Assembly (NCBI GenBank): GCA_030591195.1 | Contig: JAUVBO010000327.1 | Coordinates: forward strand, 1-5,214 | DNA: 5,214 bases | Source: Pseudomonadota bacterium | GTDB lineage: Bacteria > Myxococcota > Polyangia > GCA-2747355 > JACKDQ01 | Reading direction: 5' to 3' | Shown: in pieces, positions 1 through 3,175 of the stretch | How positions within the stretch are numbered: the stretch's first letter is position 1 | How the letters are laid out: every line of letters begins with the position of its first letter | Translations under genes and position numbers: made by a program | The notes under the pieces: generated by a model | What the model was told of the DNA's origin: nothing | Seen by the model: only the letters and a program-made list of their open reading frames with translations | The model's database searches: none

Positions 1-44
1 CCGAGTCGATCGAGCTGATCGCCAGCTTCATCGGCAAGCAATAG
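1..44 (+). CDS. C-terminal end of an unidentified upstream gene
   Basis: Reading from base 3, fourteen codons run without interruption to a TAG at 42-44 and encode ESIELIASFIGKQ. The alternating hydrophobic and polar residues and G/C-rich third positions fit the end of a real protein, probably an amphipathic helix. The piece is too short to assign a family. It lies on the same strand as the signal peptidase gene, 64 bp ahead of that gene's preferred start, so the two could be co-transcribed unless the hairpin just after this stop ends the transcript. Confidence 0.5.
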   Translation, partial: ESIELIASFIGKQ

Positions 45-46
45 CT

Positions 47-65
47 CGGCGGGAATCGCCCGCCG
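47..65 (+). terminator. GC-rich hairpin just after the upstream stop codon
   Basis: CGGCGGG (47-53) and CCCGCCG (59-65) are perfectly complementary: a 7-bp all-G/C stem with a 5-base loop (AATCG), starting 2 bases after the TAG at 42-44. Position and stability suit a transcript end or a 3' stabilising structure. No run of T follows, so it is not a canonical intrinsic terminator. Read-through into lepB is possible. Confidence 0.4.
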
Positions 66-96
66 TCGGCCCGGGTTGTCCTGGTGTTGCTCCGAT

Positions 97-101
97 GGAG
101 G
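97..101 (+). promoter_or_regulatory. Ribosome binding site that fixes the lepB start
   Basis: GGAGG at 97-101 sits 7 bases before a GTG at 109-111. This favours GTG 109 over the in-frame TTG at 76, which has no comparable Shine-Dalgarno sequence and would add an untypical Trp-Cys-Cys-containing leader. Confidence 0.75.
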
Positions 102-108
102 TACACCA

Positions 109-819
109 GTGGTCAAGAGCACCTCACCGCCGTTGCGAGGTCCCCGAACGCCCAAGCACGCCGGGGTGGCCCGGGCGCTGGCCAAGGGGGTCTTCGTCGC
201 CCTGGTCCTTCGCGCCTTCGTCGTCGAGGCCTACGTGATTCCGAGTGAATCGATGACCCCGACGCTCCAGGTCGGCGATCGGGTCTTCGCCGACAAGTTC
301 ACCTTCGGGCTGTCGGTGCCGCTCTGCGAGGTCAAGCTCACCGATGGCCGGCTGCCGCGGCGAGGCGAGGTGGTGATCTTCACCCACCCGCGCGACGGCA
401 CGCGACTGATCAAGCGGATCGTCGGCCGGCCGGGCGATCGCGTCGCGCTGCGCGCCGGGCGTCTGCTGGTCAACGGCCGGGCGGTGCCGCGCCGGCGCTT
501 GGCGGCGAGCTGCGCCGCGGCTGCTGGCACGTCCAGCCCCCGCTACATCCCGTCCGGCTGTGTCGCCTACGAGGAGCGACTGGGCGCCCAGCGCTTCGTC
601 ACCTTCGACGCCGACGGCTACGCGGCCCGCGACTTCGGTCCGGTGCGGGTGCCCGCGGGCCACCTCTTCGTCCTCGGTGACAATCGCCCGATGAGTAGTG
701 ACAGTCGCTTCTGGGGTTCGGTGCCACGGACCCACCTCAAGGGGCGCGCCCACGGGCTGCTCTGGTCCTACAGTCGCGACGACGGCGCTCGCTGGTCACG
801 CTGGGCGCGCCGGCTCTAG
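109..819 (+). CDS. lepB: Signal peptidase I (leader peptidase)
   Basis: Membrane-bound serine protease (family S26) that cleaves signal peptides from Sec- and Tat-exported proteins on the outer face of the inner membrane. The 236-residue product has one N-terminal membrane segment (about residues 20-45) followed directly by PSESMTPTL, with catalytic Ser48 (codon 250-252). The general base is Lys102 (codon 412-414) in RLIKRIVGRPGD. The last conserved box, GDNRPMSSDSRFWG, starts at about residue 190 and is followed by the GRA motif near the C-terminus. All catalytic boxes are present and in the usual order. Cys135 and Cys151 lie in a segment between the Lys box and the last box and could form a disulfide, as the E. 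coli enzyme does in a comparable place. The length is normal for a single-anchor enzyme. The GTG start is chosen for its well-spaced GGAGG. Its substrates could include the neighbouring barrel protein. Confidence 0.97.
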   Translation: MVKSTSPPLRGPRTPKHAGVARALAKGVFVALVLRAFVVEAYVIPSESMTPTLQVGDRVFADKFTFGLSVPLCEVKLTDGRLPRRGEVVIFTHPRDGTRLIKRIVGRPGDRVALRAGRLLVNGRAVPRRRLAASCAAAAGTSSPRYIPSGCVAYEERLGAQRFVTFDADGYAARDFGPVRVPAGHLFVLGDNRPMSSDSRFWGSVPRTHLKGRAHGLLWSYSRDDGARWSRWARRL

Positions 820-840
820 CCGCGTTTGTTTGAGGGCTAG
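816..840. other. Short inverted repeat at a convergent gene junction
   Basis: CTAGCC (816-821) and GGCTAG (835-840) form a 6-bp inverted repeat with a 13-base loop, spanning the facing stop codons of lepB and the small lipoprotein gene. It is symmetrical and could end transcripts from both sides. The stem is short and has no real T-run (only GTTTGTTTG in the loop). Part of the symmetry is automatic, because two facing TAG stops each preceded by C give CTAG on both sides. Confidence 0.2.
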
Positions 841-1097
841 TACGCCGTGTGCAGCAGCCGGTAGGCCTCGTCGAGGCTACGGTTGCCAGTCGGCGTCTCG
901 GTCTGCACCCGGTGCAGGCAGTAGCTGCCGTTTTCGCCGCTGTGCAGCGGCCCGCCGAGGCGACGGCTCGGCTGAGGGGTCAAGACGCTCGAGGTGTCGG
1001 GTTGTCCGCCGCAGGCGGCGAGCGAGAGCAGCGCGCTGGCAGCCAGGGCGGCGATGGTTCGATCGGTGTGCAAGGCGAGCGCCAGCGTGGCGAGCAC
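837..1097 (-). CDS. Small putative lipoprotein, unknown function
   Basis: An 86-residue product with a lipoprotein-type signal: a basic patch (HTDR), a hydrophobic run, then LSLAAC with the lipidation Cys at residue 29, followed by GGQPD. The mature part would be only about 58 residues, polar and Pro/Ser/Gly-rich, with one further Cys and the C-terminus RLLHTAY. I recognise no family. The start is uncertain. The GTG at 1097 has no good Shine-Dalgarno sequence, and a TTG at 1073-1071 would give a more classical short signal peptide (HTDRTIAALAASALLSLAAC after the start) but also lacks one. The frame stays open upstream to a TAG near 1150. It lies downstream of the barrel protein gene on the same strand, with an 85-bp gap containing a hairpin. 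The lipobox is the main evidence that this frame is real. Confidence 0.6.
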   Translation of the reverse strand: MLATLALALHTDRTIAALAASALLSLAACGGQPDTSSVLTPQPSRRLGGPLHSGENGSYCLHRVQTETPTGNRSLDEAYRLLHTAY

Positions 1098-1134
1098 GAG
1101 GATCGCTGGGGTTGTCGAGCGGTAGCGCAGGCTC

Positions 1135-1154
1135 CGGCCTAGGTCGGCCTAGGC
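1135..1154 (-). repeat. Tandem 10-bp repeat forming a hairpin between two minus-strand genes
   Basis: CGGCCTAGG occurs twice (1135-1143 and 1145-1153). Because CCTAGG is self-complementary, the copies also pair with each other: GCCTAGG / CCTAGGC gives a 7-bp stem with a 4-base loop (1154 down to 1137 on the minus strand). It begins about 28 bases downstream of the barrel protein's stop. It could be a terminator or attenuating hairpin limiting read-through into the small lipoprotein gene. No T-run follows it on the minus strand. Confidence 0.4.
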
Positions 1155-1182
1155 TTGGATCGGACCGCAGGGAGCGCCGCGA

Positions 1183-1788
1183 TCAGAACGTCACGCCACC
1201 GCCGAACAATAGATCGTAGCGGGCGCCGAACCAGTCGCCGACGAACATGTTCATCTCGAATGGGCGGAAGAACACGACCCCGCGGTTGCCGAGCACCAGC
1301 GAGATCTCGAATCCGAAGCGGATGTCGAAGAAGTGATACGTCACGTCGTTGCGGCCAGCCTCGAAGCTCAGCAGCGAGTAGCCGACGTGAAACATCGGCG
1401 CCAGGTAGAGCCCGAGGCCCCGCACTGGCTGGATGTCGTACCAGAAGTCGGGGCCGAGCTGGAACGTCACCGCGTTGCGGCCGAAGGCCTCGGCGAACGA
1501 GAAGCCGAGCACCGGCCCGTCGCCCCCGCCCATCAGGTGATAGCCGATCTCCTGGGTCATCCGGAACTGGGTCGGGACGTCGTCGATGCGGAGCGCAGGC
1601 CCGATGCCAAACTTGAAGACGAACGGGTTGGTGCCGGCGCGCAGCAAGCGCGGGGTGCGCGCGTTGGCCGGGCGCGGGGCGAAGGTCAGCGCCGCGACGA
1701 TCAGCGGCAGGGCGATGGCAGCGAGCAGCGGGCGTGAGGCACGGCGCAAGCGGGACGGAATCGTCGAGGTTGTTGCTGTCACCTTCAT
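1183..1788 (-). CDS. Small outer-membrane beta-barrel protein (putative)
   Basis: A 201-residue product with a clear Sec signal peptide: a basic region (SRLRRASR, residues 12-19), a hydrophobic core (about 21-37) and an ANA cleavage site after Ala43. The mature part (about 158 residues) is rich in Gly, Phe and Tyr. Alternating hydrophobic/polar strands are visible in GLGLYLAPMFHVGYSLL, YHFFDIRFGFEISLVLG and YDLLFGGGVTF. It ends in Phe, the terminal aromatic residue typical of proteins recognised by the Bam assembly machinery. The size would suit a barrel of about eight strands, in the range of OmpA/OmpX-like or OmpW-like proteins, but I recognise no specific family. The start is ambiguous: GGAGG abuts the ATG directly, while a GTG two codons later (1782-1780) has ideal 6-base spacing and would give 199 residues. 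The signal peptide is intact either way. The frame extends upstream to about 2022 but has no signal peptide or start evidence there. Confidence 0.75.
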   Translation of the reverse strand: MKVTATTSTIPSRLRRASRPLLAAIALPLIVAALTFAPRPANARTPRLLRAGTNPFVFKFGIGPALRIDDVPTQFRMTQEIGYHLMGGGDGPVLGFSFAEAFGRNAVTFQLGPDFWYDIQPVRGLGLYLAPMFHVGYSLLSFEAGRNDVTYHFFDIRFGFEISLVLGNRGVVFFRPFEMNMFVGDWFGARYDLLFGGGVTF

Positions 1789-1793
1789 CCTCC
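1789..1793 (-). promoter_or_regulatory. Shine-Dalgarno abutting the annotated ATG of the barrel protein
   Basis: On the minus strand GGAGG (1793-1789) is followed at once by ATG AAG GTG. There is no spacer to the ATG (1788-1786) but 6 bases to the GTG (1782-1780). The geometry favours initiation at GTG, with the ATG as the conventional alternative. Confidence 0.55.
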
Positions 1794-1804
1794 AGGTTGG
1801 CACG

Positions 1805-1833
1805 AGGATCGGCGACTGGCGCGGATCGGTCAA
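1805..1833 (-). promoter_or_regulatory. Weak sigma-70-like promoter candidate for the barrel protein gene
   Basis: On the minus strand, TTGACC (1833-1828) matches the -35 consensus at 5 of 6 bases. It is followed after 17 bases by GATCCT (1810-1805), which matches the -10 consensus at 3 of 6, including the A at position 2 and the final T. Transcription would start near 1798, leaving a very short leader before GGAGG. The -10 match is poor. Confidence 0.25.
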
Positions 1834-1855
1834 GCAGGGAGCGGTCGAGGCGGGT

Positions 1856-1901
1856 GCCAGATCGGCGGCGTGGGCGCCTGGTCGATCTTCGAAGATCTGG
1901 C
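1856..1901. repeat. Spaced inverted repeat GCCAGATC...GATCTGGC
   Basis: GCCAGATC at 1856-1863 is perfectly complementary to GATCTGGC at 1894-1901, with 30 bases between. The right arm overlaps the 14-bp palindrome at 1884-1897, so GATC-containing half-sites recur in this stretch. It lies in the divergent control region and could be part of an operator, or an alternative pairing in a transcript. Confidence 0.35.
1884..1897. promoter_or_regulatory. 14-bp perfect palindrome, candidate activator site
   Basis: GATCTTCGAAGATC is a perfect 14-bp palindrome in non-coding DNA between divergent genes. It is AT-richer than its surroundings. Its centre lies about 136 bp upstream of the transcription start inferred from the sigma-54 promoter at 2001-2016, a usual distance for enhancer-binding activators of sigma-54. 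A dimeric regulator bound here could also affect the barrel protein gene, which starts about 100 bp away on the other side. The regulator is not identified. Confidence 0.5.
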
Positions 1902-1913
1902 TGATTGTCGGAG

Positions 1914-1937
1914 GGCCGAGACCCTGAGGTCGCGGCC
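1914..1937. repeat. 24-bp imperfect inverted repeat
   Basis: The arms GGCCGAGACC (1914-1923) and GGTCGCGGCC (1928-1937) pair at 9 of 10 positions (one A/G mismatch) around a 4-base loop, CTGA. The centre is about 101 bp upstream of the inferred sigma-54 start. It may be a second protein-binding site or, if transcribed, a stable hairpin. GC-rich DNA yields short inverted repeats by chance, but one this long and compact is less expected. Confidence 0.4.
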
Positions 1938-2000
1938 GGCGGCCCGCTGGATCCTCTGTGGTTTCACAGGGTCGGACGGCTGGTTGCCGAGCGTGGGCCG

Positions 2001-2016
2001 TGGCAGACCTCTTGCA
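2001..2016 (+). promoter_or_regulatory. Sigma-54 (RpoN) -24/-12 promoter
   Basis: TGGCAGACCTCTTGCA aligns with the consensus TGGCACGN4TTGCW at 10 of the 12 defined positions. It has the essential GG (2002-2003) and GC (2014-2015) exactly 10 bases apart. Transcription would start near 2027, giving a leader of about 40 bases to the lipoprotein start at 2069. It lies in the only sizeable non-coding gap of the window, on the correct strand, with palindromes 60-140 bp upstream. Sigma-54 promoters are inactive without an ATP-dependent activator, so this would make the downstream gene conditionally expressed. Confidence 0.6.
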
Positions 2017-2056
2017 CGCCAAGACGCCGGCGATGTCCGCCTATTGCTCTGTCAGC

Positions 2057-2061
2057 AGGAG
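2057..2061 (+). promoter_or_regulatory. Ribosome binding site of the PNKP-like lipoprotein gene
   Basis: AGGAG at 2057-2061 is followed by two consecutive ATG codons, with 4 bases to ATG 2066 and 7 bases to ATG 2069. The second has the more usual spacing. The site rules out the longer in-frame start at GTG 1958, which has no such signal and would bury the signal peptide. Confidence 0.7.
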
Positions 2062-2068
2062 ATTGATG

Positions 2069-3172
2069 ATGGTCTCGCGGCTATTTCGCAGCGCCCTTGT
2101 CCCTCTGATCGCCTTGTCCCTCGCGCTTGGCTGTGCCCCCGAACCGTCGGTCAGGGATCTAGGTTCGCTCGGCGGCGTGGGTAAGGCTGACTTCACCAGC
2201 TTCGACTTCCTGCTGCCGACCATCGACAAGAGCGGCTCGCTACAGCTGATCTTCAGCGCCCGCGGAGCGTTCAAGGTCGAGCTGACCCAGCCGGGCGTGG
2301 CCTCGTCAAAGCGGGCCACGGTGCGGTTGCTGATCGAGGACGGCGCGCGCGACGAGGAGACCTCGTCGTCGAAGACGCCGAGCATCGAGTGGGAGCCCGA
2401 CAGCAGCGCGTCGATCAGCTACACGCTGACGATCAAGAATCGCAGCCACTCGCGGGTGCTCGACGCCCGCCTGGTGATCGAGTCCACCGGCACCGTGGCC
2501 GAGCCCTTCGCGGCGCCCACCGCGCGGCGGACCTTCGCCAACCTGTTGCCGTTCGCCGCTGGCGCCCAGAAGGTCGCGGTGGCGTTCTTCGACGCCGACT
2601 CGACCCTGCGGATCTCCAAGAGCGGCAAGAAGACCCCCAACGGTCCCGAGGACGTGATGCTGTTGCCCGGCGCGGCCACGGGTCTGAAGAAGGCCCTCGC
2701 CGAGGGCAAGCTGATCGCCGTGGTCTCGAACCAGGGCGGCGTGCACTGGGGTCACACCTCCCTGGCCGATGCCGAGGCGGCGCTGGCCAAGACGGCGGAG
2801 CTGCTCGCCGAGAAGGGCGCTCGGGTGCACTACTTCGACCTCGCGCCGGAGTACGACGACTACCGCAAGCCAGCCACGGGCATGGCCGACCACCTCGCCC
2901 AGGAACTCTCGGACAAGCACGGCGCGGAGATCGACTGGGACGAGTCATCGATGGTCGGCGACGCGGGATGGAAGCGCAACGTCGACACCGAGCCCGACGG
3001 TACGCCGGGTGACGACTTCTCAAGCTCCGACCGCGGGTTCGCCGAAGCCCTCGAGATCCCGTTCTCCCACCCGCGCGACTCCTTCGGCTGGGCCGTCCTC
3101 GGCGTGCGTAACTTCCACAAGAAGGCCGAGGTCGACGAGTTCCTCGCCGACAACCCTGACTTTGGCGACTAG
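2069..3172 (+). CDS. Lipoprotein with a PNKP-type 3'-phosphatase (HAD) domain
   Basis: The 367-residue product starts with a lipoprotein signal (MVSRLFRSALVPLIALSLALGC), with the lipidation Cys at residue 22 and Ala after it. Residues about 38-140 are beta-rich with a GKADF start, perhaps a PPC-like sandwich often seen in myxobacterial exported proteins. From about residue 168 comes a HAD-IIIA phosphatase. Motif I is FDADSTL (nucleophile Asp175, acid/base Asp177, Thr179), followed by RISKSGKKTPNGP. Motif II is VVSNQGG (Ser220), motif III YRKPATGM (Lys267), and motif IV VGDAG plus DDFSSSDRGFA (Asp298, Asp316, Asp321). The SGK, YRKPxTGM and DFSxxDRxFA signatures are those of the PNKP/Tpp1 DNA 3'-phosphatases, which remove 3'-phosphates from DNA ends. 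No kinase or FHA domain is present. All catalytic residues are intact. The substrate in the envelope is unknown, and another phosphomonoester is possible. The start is chosen by spacing from AGGAG; ATG 2066 is equally in frame. Confidence 0.93.
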   Translation: MVSRLFRSALVPLIALSLALGCAPEPSVRDLGSLGGVGKADFTSFDFLLPTIDKSGSLQLIFSARGAFKVELTQPGVASSKRATVRLLIEDGARDEETSSSKTPSIEWEPDSSASISYTLTIKNRSHSRVLDARLVIESTGTVAEPFAAPTARRTFANLLPFAAGAQKVAVAFFDADSTLRISKSGKKTPNGPEDVMLLPGAATGLKKALAEGKLIAVVSNQGGVHWGHTSLADAEAALAKTAELLAEKGARVHYFDLAPEYDDYRKPATGMADHLAQELSDKHGAEIDWDESSMVGDAGWKRNVDTEPDGTPGDDFSSSDRGFAEALEIPFSHPRDSFGWAVLGVRNFHKKAEVDEFLADNPDFGD

Positions 3173-3175
3173 CCG

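Noticed and set aside
124..753. A 209-codon open frame on the minus strand
   Set aside because: It is a complement shadow of lepB with no recognisable motif; the + strand carries all signal peptidase boxes.
698..1219. A + strand frame overlapping the end of lepB and the small lipoprotein
   Set aside because: The product is Arg/Ala/Cys-rich low-complexity sequence with no signal or domain, and it begins inside lepB.
1854..1859. TGGCAC on the minus strand as a sigma-54 -24 box for the barrel gene
   Set aside because: The -24 box is perfect, but at the -12 position the sequence is TCGAC, lacking the essential GC.
1956..1969. CTGTGGTTTCACAG as a CRP/FNR-type operator
   Set aside because: The half-sites resemble TGTG...CACA, but they are only 4 bases apart instead of the 8 needed for a CRP site. 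I kept it only as one of the inverted repeats.
1958..2068. Extended N-terminus of the phosphatase lipoprotein starting at GTG 1958
   Set aside because: There is no ribosome binding site there, and the extension would bury the lipoprotein signal. AGGAG before the ATG pair at 2066/2069 is far better, and the putative promoter lies inside the extension.
2306..2920. A 204-codon open frame on the minus strand
   Set aside because: It lies opposite the phosphatase lipoprotein. Its composition is typical of an antisense shadow, and the + strand frame has intact catalytic motifs.
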